Below, piece after piece: positions 1 through 10,285 of a stretch of DNA of 64,000 bases. The translations under genes were made by a program, and so were the position numbers. The notes under the pieces are model-generated. The model was not told the origin of the DNA, ran no database searches, and saw only the letters and a program-made list of their open reading frames with translations. The number at the start of each line of letters is the position of its first letter. The stretch's first letter is position 1. This DNA comes from Ascaphus truei. Lineage: Eukaryota; Chordata; Amphibia; Anura; Ascaphidae. Location: the NCBI GenBank assembly GCA_036426205.1, contig CM071573.1, forward strand, positions 48,261,874 to 48,325,873, written 5' to 3'.

Positions 1-128
1 GTCATATAAATCTACATTTAGCAAGAATAGTATATGCATATATTATATAGAAGAAATGTGTGTGTGTGTGTGTATAATATATATGGAGAATTTTGGAGAA
101 TAGACCGGATCTCATGATAATCTCTCTA

Positions 129-261
129 CACGGTGTAACATGTCATGTGTTGTTGTTCATCTGAGGTTGTATTTATCTAATTTTAAGACCTGCTAAGGAA
201 CAGATGATTGTTACTATGTCCTGATATGTAAAACCATAGAATTCAAAGAGGGTGTACTTTT
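129..261 (-). mobile_element. Solo Tc1/mariner terminal segment
   Basis: Read on the minus strand, this stretch matches the terminal region at about 53736-53880 almost base for base: the block from AAGTACACCCTCTTTGAAT through the AACAACAACACATGAC part is shared. That second copy flanks a recognisable Tc1 transposase fragment, so this is inferred to be an isolated terminal piece of the same family. No transposase lies next to it. The outermost end, which should read CACACAACTG, has become a GT microsatellite. Confidence 0.7.
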
Positions 262-262
262 T

Positions 263-263
<1 letters not shown>

Positions 264-309
<46 letters not shown>
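264..309. repeat. (TG)n microsatellite
   Basis: About 46 bases of almost pure TG repeat with one GG interruption near its right end. It starts exactly where the terminal repeat of the adjoining Tc1 relic should end. The following 300 bases up to about 610 hold no gene I can support. Confidence 0.9.
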
Positions 310-611
310 TGTCTAGATATATCTATTTCTGACCATGTCACCATGACAGATGGTATATGGGGATGGATTTAGGGGAGATATTGTTCATTTGAGGGATTTT
401 TTCGAAGGTGAAAAGTGGGCCAGCTTGTGAGCTGTGTATTAACCCTTGTCCCGTATGCAGGTCACATGCTCACAGGTGTGACATCACCTTATAAATCGGG
501 TTCCACACATTTTGCTGCTGACATTCTTGTCTTCTGTAAGGCAGTAACACAGTAGCTTGCTGTGTTACTAGTTTACACAGGATCGAACGGAGCACATGCA
601 CTACTGTTATG

Positions 612-1182
612 TCTTTATTTGTATGTCTTTATTTATATAGCGCTATTAATATAAATAGCGCTTCACAGCAGTAATACAAAAGGCAATCATATAAATAACA
701 AATACAAATAACAGATCATGGGAATAATTGCTACATATATAAAAGTAAAATTTCGGAAGAGGATTCTTTGCTCCGAAGAGCTAACAATCTAATTGGTAGG
801 TAGGAAGAACGAACAGAGACAGTAAGAGGGCATTCTGGTAAGTGTGTCTGCAGGGGGGCAAGCTTTATGTATCATGTGTATAGTATTAGCCAAGGTGCCA
901 CTCATATGCTTCTTTAAGCAAGTGTGTAATAAGGTGGATAAAAAGAGTGCTAGTCGGGTATTTAGGGGAAGGGCATTCCAGAGGTGTGGGGCAGTCAGTG
1001 AGAAAGGTTTAAGGCAGCAGAGGGATTTAGAAACAAAGTGGGTAGAAAGAAGACATCCTTGAGAAGAAGGCAAGAGTCGGGATGGTGCATAGCGAGAAAT
1101 TAGGGCTGAGATGTAAGGAGGGGCAGAAGAGTGTAAAGCTTTAAAAGTGAGGAGAATTGCGTGCGAAATTTGATAGGAAGCC
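612..1182 (-). mobile_element. LINE 3' end (L2/CR1/Rex-like), 5'-truncated
   Basis: The minus strand encodes the C-terminal tail of a non-LTR retrotransposon reverse transcriptase, with LLTFKALHSSAPPYISALI followed by APHLWNALPLNTR, a signature of L2/CR1/Rex-type ORF2 tails. It is followed by a 3' UTR containing the TATATAGCGC...GCGCTTCACA stem and the GAAGAGCTTACAATCTAAT-like block. A second copy at 46084-46797 aligns along its whole length. The reading frame is broken in places and the 5' part is missing. The element ends abruptly at about 1182, where Gypsy sequence begins, so it was either inserted into the Gypsy copy or joined to it by deletion. Confidence 0.8.
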
Positions 1183-1185
1183 AGG

Positions 1186-1381
1186 TACTGTGACAATACC
1201 GCTCCGGCCCCGACATCAGAAGCGTCCACCTCGAGCGTGAAAGGCAATCCTGGATTGGGATGCACGAGCACGGGGCTGACACGCAGATCGTCTTCAGTCT
1301 CTCAAATGCATGAATGGCCGAATGAGACCAACGTGCCGGGTTGGCTCCTTTTTGTGTCAACGCCGTAATAGGTGCTACCAC
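1186..1381 (-). pseudogene. Gypsy RNase H start (copy A)
   Basis: Minus-strand translation gives RWSHSAIHAFERLKTICVSAP in one frame and, after a shift, HPNPGLPFTLEVDASDVGAGAVLSQ split across the pieces. FTLEVDASDVGAGAVLSQ is the first conserved block of Ty3/Gypsy RNase H and contains the first catalytic Asp in VDAS. A frameshift separates the two parts, and the domain is cut off at about 1186 by the LINE fragment. No further RNase H or integrase follows. Confidence 0.8.
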
Positions 1382-1525
1382 AGAAGAAAAATTCTGGATG
1401 AATCTCCGCTAGTAATTGGCGAAACATAAGAATCGTTGCACGGCTTTGAGAGTCGTAGGACGAGGCCAATCCACCACCACCTTCACTTTAGCTGGGTCCA
1501 TGGCCAGGCCGGTGTCGGAAATTAT

Positions 1526-2104
1526 CTATCCCAGAAAGGACGTTGAGGTCTGATGAAACTTGCATTTCTCCAGTTTGGCGAATAGGTGGTTCTCCCGTAA
1601 TCGTTGAAGCACCTGTTTAACGTGTTCCAAATGTTCACTTATGGTCTTGGAGAAAATTAATATGTCATCAAGGTAAACGATAATGTATTGATCGAGGAGA
1701 TCTTTAAAAACTTTGTTTACAAAGTCCTGGAACACTCCGGGCACATTGCAAAGTCCGAAAGGCATCACACGATACTCATAATGTCCATCCCGAGTGTTAA
1801 AGGCAGTCTTCCACTCATCCCCCTGATTAATTTTTACCAGGTTGTAGGCTCCATGTAGATCTAGCTTGGTAAAAATGGTGGACCCCTGTAGTCTGTTGAA
1901 GAGCTCAGAAATTAACGGCAATGGATACCGATTCTTGATCGTGAGTTTGAGTCCCATATAATCGATACAAGGTCTGAGCGATCCATCCTTTTTCTTCACA
2001 AAGAAGAAACCCACAACCGCGGGTGATGAAGACTTGCGAATAAACTCCCTCTGTAAATTTTCCTGGATGTAATCCTTCATGGCCCTGGTCTCCGGAGGTG
2101 ACAT
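1526..2104 (-). pseudogene. Gypsy reverse transcriptase (copy A)
   Basis: The open stretch of about 192 codons on the minus strand covers most of the Ty3/Gypsy reverse transcriptase. It starts at [20 protein letters not shown], continues through [32 protein letters not shown] and [17 protein letters not shown], and holds the catalytic box [13 protein letters not shown] with both active-site aspartates. It reads on to [16 protein letters not shown]. Normally this domain continues in frame from the protease; here the upstream frame stops in a short foreign insert at 2103-2130. The domain itself looks intact, but the element as a whole is dead. Confidence 0.93.
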
Positions 2105-2130
2105 TTAGAAACAAAGTGGGTAGAAAGAAG
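2103..2130. other. 28-bp LINE-derived filler inside Gypsy pol
   Basis: These 28 bases are identical to 1025-1052 within the neighbouring LINE 3' end and in the same orientation; they begin ATTTAGAAAC and end AGAAAGAAG. They lie where the Gypsy protein normally runs from the IPRG-type linker straight into [10 protein letters not shown]. The snippet replaces that linker and gives an early stop in the upstream frame. Confidence 0.85.
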
Positions 2131-2246
2131 AAGCTCCCCGCGTGGGAATAGCGCCAGGCAGGTCGATGGGACAGTCGAGTGCCCGGTGGGGTGGTAGTTT
2201 CTCGGCTCGGGCCTCATCGAATACGTCCCGAAATTCTGCGTAGATG

Positions 2247-2729
2247 TCAGGCAACTGGACGTTTACCTGTTCCGGTATAGATACTCCACCTAGGAAGGGA
2301 TCGAACAATTCTGGAGGCAATGAGAGCTCCACTGGAGGGGCAGCGCCTCTGTCCAGTCAATAAAGGGGTTATGTATTTGAAGCCAAGGTAGTCCCAAAAT
2401 GATGTCGACTGAAGGTGTATGAATGGCGTCCAGTTGAATCGTCTCGGTGTGGCTCTCTCCAATCTGTGGATGGTTTGTAGGGATATGAAGGCGGGTTGTA
2501 AGGGTTGACCATCGATGGCTTCCAGGCCAATGGGGTGATCCTTATATATCAAAGGAATCTTGTTTGTCTCGGTGAACCCTTGATCAATGAAGTTCCCACC
2601 TGACCCAGAGTTCAGAAAGGCACGTGTGGTGGTCCTGAAGTTGTCCCCGAGTAGTGGGATGAGAATGAAGATTCTAGTAGAAAGTTTGGGAGGAGATACG
2701 GTTCCCAGTGTGACCCTCCCGGCTCTCAC
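2247..2729 (-). pseudogene. Gypsy aspartic protease region (copy A)
   Basis: The minus-strand frame reads ILIPLLGDNFRTTTRAFLNSGSGGNFIDQGF and then IPLIYKDHPIGLEAIDGQPL, matching the pepsin-like protease of Gypsy elements and the related copy at 40.9-41.2 kb, which has AFVDSGAA. The active-site triad, normally D-S/T-G, is N-S-G here, so the catalytic Asp is lost. A frameshift follows, and the C-terminal part (PDIYAEFRDVFDEARAEKL) continues in another frame at 2105-2332. Confidence 0.85.
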
Positions 2730-2734
2730 TGGGA

Positions 2735-3677
2735 TTTGGCGTTTCCTGATTTGAGAGGACAGGCAATTACCAGGTGTCCAGAGTTACCGCAGTGGAGCCA
2801 GAGACCGCAATTACACCTGCGCTGTTTCTCGCCAGCTGACAGTCTGTTACCTCCAAGCTGCATAACCTTCCTCCTCCGGCTTTGGAGGAACCTAACGACT
2901 CATGCGGATTGCGTATGAAGGGGTTGCGTACCTTTTTGGCGCCTGTTTCTCTCGGTTATCCTCTCCTGAAGCCGTTGGCCCATCCGGATACAAAGTGCGA
3001 CGAGATCCTCTAGTTCAGTGGGACGTTCCTGTGCCGCAAGTTCATCCTTGAGTCTTTCGGACAAGCCTTGCTAGAAGGCCGCGGTCAAGGCCTCGGCGTT
3101 CCAGCCAGTCTCAGCGGCTATGACCCGGAATTCGACCACGAACCGGGCCACAGGACGGTTACCTTGAGAAATATTCAAGAGAGAAGAGGCAGCAGTTACC
3201 TTGCGTCCAGGTGTATCAAATACCCTGCGAAATTCCTTAGTGAAGCGTGTGATGTCACTGGTGAGGTCCAACCTCTGCTCCCAGATGGGAGAAGCCCACA
3301 CCAAAGTGTCATCTGTTAACAAGGATACAATGTACGCCACCTTAGATCGTTGAGACAGAAAGCGATATGGCAATAGTTCAAAGGGAATAGAACATTGGTT
3401 TAAAAAGCCGCAACAACCAAGAGGGTCGCCGCCTTAGCGGTTAGGAGTAGGTAGTCGTGGTTCAGATGCTGCGGTCATAGGAATGGGAGTCGCTAGGGAT
3501 GGAGAGTGAGTGGAGGCACCTTGGGACTGGTCAGTAAGGCTTTGAACCGAAAGATGAAGTAGCTCCATACGTTGGTCATTTTGTGCCAAGTATTTTTCCA
3601 GCTTATCAAACATGTTGGCATGAACGTGCAAAAGTCGGCCCACCTCAGCAGGGTCCATATTTGCGGGGCTGAGCATA
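2735..3677 (-). pseudogene. Gypsy gag (copy A)
   Basis: The gag N-terminus begins at MLSPANMDPAEVGRLLHVH, just after the LTR, and continues in the 3434-3703 frame. The capsid block follows at 3071-3373 (KVAYIVSLLTDDTLVWASP, FRRVFDTPGRKVTAASSLL) and is shared with the plus-strand copy at 33180-33720. Near 2760-2800 there is a nucleocapsid zinc knuckle in which the first Cys is Trp (LWLHCGNSGHLVIACP). The pieces are in different frames, so no intact gag is made. Confidence 0.88.
3667..3677 (-). promoter_or_regulatory. Candidate self-priming binding site, Gypsy copy A
   Basis: The 11 bases directly after the LTR, overlapping the gag start codon, are TATGCTCAGCC on the minus strand. Ten of the eleven can pair with an LTR-internal stretch at 4033-4043 that reads GACTGAGCATA. 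No conventional tRNA primer site was recognised between the LTR and gag. This matches the Tf1/sushi type of self-primed reverse transcription. Confidence 0.55.
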
Positions 3678-3678
3678 C

Positions 3679-4401
3679 TGTAACGTGTGCTCACCACAAA
3701 CAAGGTGGGACCGCAAAGCTGAGATGGGGATGTTGATAGCCACCAACCTGCAACGGAGCAGCCACGTCCGGAGTGCAGAGTGGTAGTCGTGTAGTTGGGT
3801 CAGGGAAGGAGAAGTCAGATTGGTCGAGGTACTTGCCGTGGTCTAGGATTGGAGAGATCGGGTTGTCTATGTGCGGTGCCGGGGTACAGAATGTAGAATA
3901 GTCGTAGCCGTGGTCCAGGGTTAGAGAAGTCAGGAGTCCGGGTGCAAGCTGAGGTCAATATACAGGGAGCAAGACCAGGCAAAGGCCGGACAGCAAAAGC
4001 TAGAGGTAAGCACAAGTCACAAGAACAGAGTTTATGCTCAGTCAGTTTGCAAGAGGACTGGCTGAGCCTATAAGGAACAAGCAGCCAATGGAGAAGCAGC
4101 AGGGGGCTGTGAGCAATAAGTAATCATACATATACTTTGTACTGATAGGCAGGGGTGGAGTGAGTAGCAGCTGTGGAATAGTTGAGTGAATTAACCCCTT
4201 GCTTGCCTGTGTCTGCGCGGCATCTGTGCGTAGCTAGCGTGCGCCGTTCGTTGCCCATTTCGTCACAGGAACGAAGCCTGGAGACGGTCAATTCGGTGTT
4301 TCCCTTCCTAGCGGCGCCTGCGCGCAGGTTGTGGCTGATGCACATCACTCGTGACGTCGCAAGGTAAGTCACGGGGGCGGGGCCTTAGCCCGAGCCTGAC
4401 A
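3679..4401 (-). repeat. Gypsy 5' LTR (copy A)
   Basis: On the minus strand the LTR runs from TGTCAGGCTCGGGC at 4401 to ACGTTACAG just before gag at about 3679, giving about 720 bp with near-inverted TGTCA...TTACA ends. It contains a TTATAG box about 30 bases before the inferred transcript start near 4043. The end sequence matches the 3' LTR end of copy C at 41709. The matching 3' LTR of this element is not in the window. Boundaries are judged by eye. Confidence 0.75.
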
Positions 4402-5215
4402 AATACATCACAAACATATGCCTTACCTTTTCTTTTATATACTGAACTGGTCCCACATGGCTACTGCATTATTTTTAGTGATGGTGAATTGGAAATATGA
4501 ACCGCAAGGAAATATAGGTAAACAAAGTTTGAACAGAATAACCAATAGAGAGTGGTAATCGCAAACATAATTCTATGACTAACTTAACTCATGCAAAGTA
4601 CTCACAATTTTCATCCTGCTTTTAGAATTAGGTTTATCAAATCAGTAATGTGATTTAGTTGGAATTAAAATGAAAGAACATTTTTCAACTTTAAGACATT
4701 TTATTCAAGTAATGCAGTACGAAACCAGAAAATCTGTTTTCAAAATAATCTGATTTGTTTCTTTTAAATAGATGTCTGATGCAGTGTGTTCCATTGGTGT
4801 TAAACTGAGAAAAGTCTTTTTTTGTAGGAGATATAGCAAGGCAAATTTGCAGCAAATTGATGTACAAAAATGCATTTCAATCCTGTGTCTCCTAACATGA
4901 ATGTGTGAAAGTACTTTGCTTGCAATTTGTCAATTGGATTTGAGAAATTACATTACACATGTTTTAATGGGATGCAGTACTGTCTGTTTCCCTCACCATC
5001 ATTTTTTTACTAGCATCACTACACTCATGCCTAAAATGGTGTAAACCTTCCTTGATCTCATCAGAAATACAAACTTGATTAACAAGCTTACAGTATGTTT
5101 GATGCAACTGCAAGAAAGCTATTTCCGCTTAAAAATGATCTCCCCCGTTTGTTTTATAATGTATCTATACCACTAAATGAGTGAGTGTAACTAGATTACA
5201 AATACATGGTGTGGA
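4402..5215. other. Downstream region of zinc-finger gene 1
   Basis: No coding region is supported here. The right part is probably the 3' UTR of the minus-strand zinc-finger gene. A minus-strand AATAAA, read as TTTATT at 4700-4705, lies about 510 bases past the stop codon and is a candidate poly(A) signal. Confidence 0.45.
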
Positions 5216-6165
5216 TTAGGTAGAAGGGTCTGACGTTTTCTCAGTTTTCTGATGTTTAACAAGAGATGTATAGTCAAGAAAACTTCTCCCGCATTCAGAA
5301 CATATATAAAGCTTCTTTGCATCGTGGGTTCTCCTGTGTTTAGCAAGGGATGAACTGTCAGTAAAACCTTTACCACATTCAATACACACATATGGCCTCT
5401 CTCCTGTGTGCGTTCTCTGATGGACAATAAGATTGGAGCGATCAGAAAATCCCTTCCCACACGCAGTACAGGAATAGGGTTTTTCTCCTGTGTGGACTCT
5501 GACATGCCTAACAAGAGCAGAGTAGTCGGTAAAACTTTTGCCACATTCAGTACATGCAAATGGCCTCTCTCCTGTATGGGTTCTTTGGTGTGTAACAAGA
5601 TTCGAGCTCTGGTTAAAGCTTTTCCCACAATCTGAGCATACATATGGCTTTGCTCCTGTGTGAACCCTTTTGTGTCTAACAAGATGTGAGCTATGCGTAA
5701 AACTTTTCTCACATATACTGCATATGTATGGCTTCTCTCCTGTGTGGATAATCTGATGCATTACAAGATTGGAGCTGCGAGCAAAGGTTTTGCCACATGT
5801 GGTACAATTATACTGCTTGTCTCCTTTGTAGGATCTCTTTCGCACCACAAGATTTGGACTATAACCAAAGCTTTCTCCAGATTCAACGCATGCATAATGT
5901 ACAGTATTGTTGTCATCCTTCTTGCGCTTTTCATTATGAGTTAATGGCTCCTCAATTTGCTCATCTGAATTAAGTCCGTCAATGAGATTTTGTCTTCCAG
6001 AAGCAGTGGATTCCTCCTGGATTTCTGAATATCTTTCTGTGGTGGAATTGCAGGGTTCCTCTTCAAGGTCACACTGGGGAATGGTGTCTTCCATTGTCCA
6101 GTCTGTTGAATGGAGAGGTATGTTAGAACTTTCTTGCTTATTCTGCCTCTCAGAACTACAATCTG
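5216..6165 (-). CDS. C2H2 zinc-finger protein, last exon (ZNF-1)
   Basis: This is the last coding exon of a Kruppel-type C2H2 zinc-finger gene, expected to act as a nuclear DNA-binding regulator. The minus-strand acceptor TGTGTCCCTCCACAG precedes 6165 and leaves a phase-1 junction; the open frame runs further upstream to an ATG at 6260-6262, but that part looks intronic. After an acidic, low-complexity leader ([20 protein letters not shown]) comes a ruined finger ([10 protein letters not shown]..., lacking one Cys and both His). Six intact fingers with TGEKP/TGERP linkers follow, then a seventh whose final His is replaced. No KRAB or BTB domain is present in this exon. The paralogs at 16.1 and 51.7 kb share the exon layout. 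Target DNA is unknown. Confidence 0.9.
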
Positions 6166-8597
6166 CTGTGGAGGGACACAAGAATATCTTGCAACTGCAG
6201 TATTGGAGAAAATAATGTCCAACACTCAAATGAACTAATGACACTAACATGTTTAACCACATTCACTACCATAGAAATCAGTAATGTATTACAATGTGTG
6301 TTTTGGCCTCTATGGCACCATAGGACTAATGGATTAAATGTTTGGGTTTGATAAGTATAGGCATTGTGAAATTATTTAATAGATTATTATGGTACATTTA
6401 CAAATTAAAATGTATGTATGATTCATTTCTATCATTTTATATACATTTGTATATGGTTTCTAAGGAATTGCCTAATCAAATTTTGACACCAACCCATACC
6501 TATGGCCCCCTGCCCAGCATGATTGTAAGCCAAATGAGCATGACACCCCCTGCAAAAATATTTAACATGAAACCTGCTTATTCTTATGGCTCACATCTTT
6601 CTTGAACAAGTCTCCCAGAATGAGCAAGCCCCTCCTGAATAGCATTTGGGCTCGGACAGCAGTGAGGCCACATGTCTTATGTCTACAAATATCTGGCACT
6701 CTTACGGCACTCGTATCCTTCATATCATTTTCAGGGCGATATGGTACTATTGACTCACAGACCAAGAAGAAACTAAGTGCACTGGAGAGCAATCAGTTAA
6801 TGTTTCTACTACTCACGTCGTCACCGATTGCTTCCATCTGCTTACCTGACTCCATGTAGCTTCCTTCCTCTCATCTCTGCAGGAATTGACTTGGAGAATC
6901 AGAGGAGCCACCTAATACCAGCCGTAGCGCTATATGCCCAATGTCGCATGGTTCCTCTGATTCTCCATGCAGGCATTAAGTCAGTGCAGCTGCTAGCAAC
7001 GGTCAGCCTCATTGCTATATAGCAGTGTTAGGCAACATCAAGGGTCACAAATCCATCAAAAGGGCCACCCACATAAATATATATGGTGCACAAGCAGAAG
7101 AGACATTGCAGACATGGGTATGAGCTTCTCCACTCTGGAACACTGATGAATACTCTCCCATTCCTCTCCTTACACTGGGAATGAGTGATTAGCACTATTA
7201 TTAGGCAGCACAGGAAGTGGGAAGACGCTACAATTCACACCAGCAATATCTCCACTCACTCTGCGCTGGGGAGAGAGAGGGAGAGCAGACTGCTGCGGTG
7301 GTAAGCGGTTGAGGAATGTGGGTCAAGCCCCCGAGGTCCACATGCGGCCCCTAGACCGGCTGTTGCCCACCAATGCTATATAGTGTCTGCATCTTCCTCG
7401 TCCCTGAAGGGAGAATCCTGCACCACTTAAAAGATGAGAGATACTGGAAGGGACAAGTGGGACTGTGCTAAAAGGGGAATTAGTGCTGGTACAGAAAGCT
7501 GTGCTCATGGGTATAAGAGTTGATGGTAGAAAAATGTGTTCAGAGAATGAGCAAGGTGCACAATAAAAGTAGATAGGTAAGTAGTGTTTTGGTGCATCAC
7601 CATGAGTAGCTCATTATAATTATAATATTTCCATATTCCATAATAGATCCAAGTTCAAGGACATAGAGTATAATCCATAACATCCCAGGGTGAGAAACTA
7701 GAGGCCTGGTGGTCCCCACGCGGGTACCCCAAAATAGGTCTCCTAATAGTAGTGTACTACACCCTGGGGAAATAACTCAGTCAGTCCAGCACTGGATGGT
7801 AATAGTATAATGGGCCGAAGCCCTTTACCTTCCTTGGTGGTGTCCTTGATTAGTGGATCAGTTCCAGCGTGCTGTCCTCTCAGGGTAAACACAAACAGCA
7901 AGGATGTAGAGGAGCACAGCATATATATATATATACACACTGTATATGTAAAATCTCAAATGGAAATATTACTATATCAGGGGGATATTTTGACGGTGGC
8001 TCATATAGGCTCAATCCAATAAGTAAACAGCAGTAGTTACTGAACATAGTAAGCAACCAGTTCATAGTGAGCACAAATGCACATTATTGCAAAGAGAAGG
8101 AGTGGAATGTAGGGCATTAACTAATTGATATGCAAAGTATATACTTAGAAGCAATAAAGTATAAAAATATACATAAAAACAATATAATGCAGCAAATCAA
8201 TAAAAAGGATATAATTGCCACAGTATTTATACAATATGATATAAAATCATAATTCATAAAGAACAAAAGAGACCTCATTATAATTCAAATTATGAATATA
8301 TATAAAATATGTAACTAAAATATCACAAACTGGTGATTAAATCTGATGATAAAAATTGATCTTGTAAATGTAAAAAAAAAAAAATGTTAATGGTAAAAAA
8401 AGATTCTCAAATGCATGTAAATGGTACACGCAAAAGGGAAGATGTATTGAGAAATTGAGTATTAAGGACCAAATGATGGTGAAAAATATCTAAACCTCAC
8501 ACTTCAAAAAAGAGGGGATGGGGATATATAAAGGAACCACCAGAAGACACAAAAGCATTGACTAGATAATTATACCAGTGTGCAGGTATCAATGCAT
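6166..8597. other. Intronic/intergenic sequence with a hairpin
   Basis: No supported gene. A 20-base imperfect inverted repeat, TGGAGAATCAGAGGAGCCA against its complement, sits at about 6892-6971 with a spacer of about 38 bases and may be a small MITE. AT-rich sequence with short TA and AAAT runs fills 7920-8500. The upstream exons of the zinc-finger gene to the left could lie here but were not recognised. Confidence 0.4.
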
Positions 8598-9250
8598 TCA
8601 TTGAAACCAGCAGGGGCAAGGGAGCCCAACATGTAAATCCAGAAAGACAGAAAGATTCCCTATACGACACAAGGTCTTGAACCTATCCCACCCTAAGATG
8701 GAGAGGAGAATATGCTCAATTCCCATGATGGTAAGAAGCCTGGGGTCCTTGTTGTGATGAGTACCCAAGTGTCCTGATACACTATGTGTAACAAGACCCT
8801 GAACCACATTCCTCCTGTGTTCAAGGAATCTAACATTGAGAGGATGTATGGTCCTCCCAATGTACTGCATCCCACAGGGACAACAAAGACAATAGACCAT
8901 AAAAGTTGTTTGACATTCGATGTGGCCCCTAACCTCGTCATGATTGCATTTGGAGTGTGATTTAAAGTCGGAACCAACATGTATCTGGTTACACATAATA
9001 CATAATACATCTGGTCCTCATGCATCTGAAATTGCGGTTGAGAATTTCAAGATCTGGTTTAGTTATTTCCTTAAGTTTACTTTGTGCTACACGGTTTTTT
9101 AATATTTTTTACCTTTCTTAAAGACAACCGATGCTCTTTTAGGTAATATATCACAAAGATGGGGATCACACTGGAGAATTTTCCAGTGGGTATTCAACAT
9201 ATTTGAGATGTTACAAGCCGATTTATTATATCTAGTAATGAATTTAGGAG
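8598..9250 (-). mobile_element. Penelope-like element fragment (RT end and GIY-YIG)
   Basis: Minus-strand translation gives the C-terminal end of a Penelope-type reverse transcriptase (FITRYNKSACNISNMLNTHW, then ILQCDPHLCDILPKRASVVF). A GIY-YIG nuclease domain follows: Cys-rich CNHDEVRGHIECQT, then VYCLCCPCGMQYIGRTIHPL, NVRFLEHRRNVVQG and LGWDRFKTLCRI. These are hallmark blocks of vertebrate Penelope-like retroelements. The frame shifts between the two domains near 9000. Upstream reverse transcriptase is missing, so this is a 5'-truncated, inactive copy. Confidence 0.85.
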
Positions 9251-9912
9251 GACCAAAACCACTCGCCGATCTCTTGGTAGAACCAAACCCGCATTTGATT
9301 GGCTTAGCTGATTGGAGGGTGGCAACCTCCTACCTAATTGAAGGTCACTCCCTCCCACATTTAAATGGTTAAAAGCTCACTCCATGGCATCTTCCACTCT
9401 CAGGGGAACTTGTCTGCTTACAGTGTGATTGTGACAAATCTATTACAGAGTGCTTTTCCTGGTAATGTACAGGTTAATAAAAGCTTCAATCAGACTTAGA
9501 ACTTTTGCAACTAATATTGACAGATTTATTATAAATCATTCTTCCTGGCAATGCACAGGTTATTAAGAATTTATATTAGTGTAGGGACCCTTGAAACGTG
9601 GTCTGCCGTGCAGTTGGCTCAAGGGCTTACAACAATTTGGCCAAAATGTTAACCTAAAAGACGATGTTATTTATAAGTTATTTATACATGTATATTTAGG
9701 CACTGTACCGTATATAAGTTTTTCTGGATGTGCACTGAGCTTTGTCTGTGTTTTATGTTATGTCTTTGGTTTTAAATATAGAACCAAACCCGAACAGATC
9801 TCAATCGAGATTGACTCATCAGAAAATCTCCTTCCTGACTTTTTCCTCACCTTACTAAACCGACTAAATCAGATGCAAAGCCAGCGAAACCACTCACAGA
9901 CAGGTTTCAACC
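9251..9912. other. Unassigned sequence upstream of the Penelope fragment
   Basis: No gene is supported. A short open frame at 9591-9947 has a hydrophobic stretch (VPYISFSGCALSFVCVLCYVFGF), but it has no homology I recognise, no splice context and runs into a GC-rich element. It may be part of a Penelope terminal repeat. Confidence 0.3.
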
Positions 9913-10285
9913 TTAGGCCTCAGCCAGGCTCCCTGCTGGCGTGCTGAGGCGCAGGGAAAGCGGGTGCTTTCCCTGGCCTTGCGGTTGCTTACCACATGCG
10001 CTGTCAGCGGGCCGGGGGCGGGCACGTCACTGGCCAGGGGCGGGCCAGTGACGTCACGGAGCTGGTTCGCCCTCATTGGGCGAACCGCTCACGTGACCGG
10101 CCTGTCGCGCCAGCAAGCGAGGGAATTTTAAATTCCCCTAAGACCTGCGCTTCCGCGCGCTTGCGGAAGCGCAGGTGGGCCCCTACTAAAGCCGCTCTAA
10201 TTGCGACTGTAGGGGCTCAGTGCTGAGCAGGAGCGCGCGTCAGCACGCTTCAGCAAGCAAGCGCTAAACATGGCCGAGGCCTTAA
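9913..10285. mobile_element. GC-rich inverted-repeat MITE (copy 1)
   Basis: Ends are TTAGGCCTCAGCC on the left and GGCCGAGGCCTTAA on the right, forming imperfect terminal inverted repeats around about 370 bp of GC-rich sequence. The core holds TGACGTCA at 10049-10056, the palindromic block GGTTCGCCC...GGGCGAACC, and CACGTGAC at 10090-10097. A further hairpin, CTGCGCTTCCGC...GCGGAAGCGCAG, follows. The same core recurs at 23.8 and 63.2 kb. No transposase is encoded. Confidence 0.75.

Larger units (their letters stand above)
1186..3677 (-). mobile_element. Ty3/Gypsy retrotransposon, internal region (copy A)
   Basis: Minus-strand internal region of a chromovirus-like Gypsy element. In element order it holds gag (3677 down to about 2735), protease (about 2729-2340), reverse transcriptase (about 2332-1526) and the start of RNase H (about 1380-1186). 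Frames are broken at several points. The left end is cut by a LINE fragment, so most of RNase H, the integrase and the 3' LTR are absent. It is nonfunctional but nearly complete at its 5' side. Confidence 0.9.

Noticed and set aside
844..1062. Plus-strand open frame of 72 codons
   Set aside because: Antisense shadow of the LINE reverse transcriptase tail, which reads on the minus strand.
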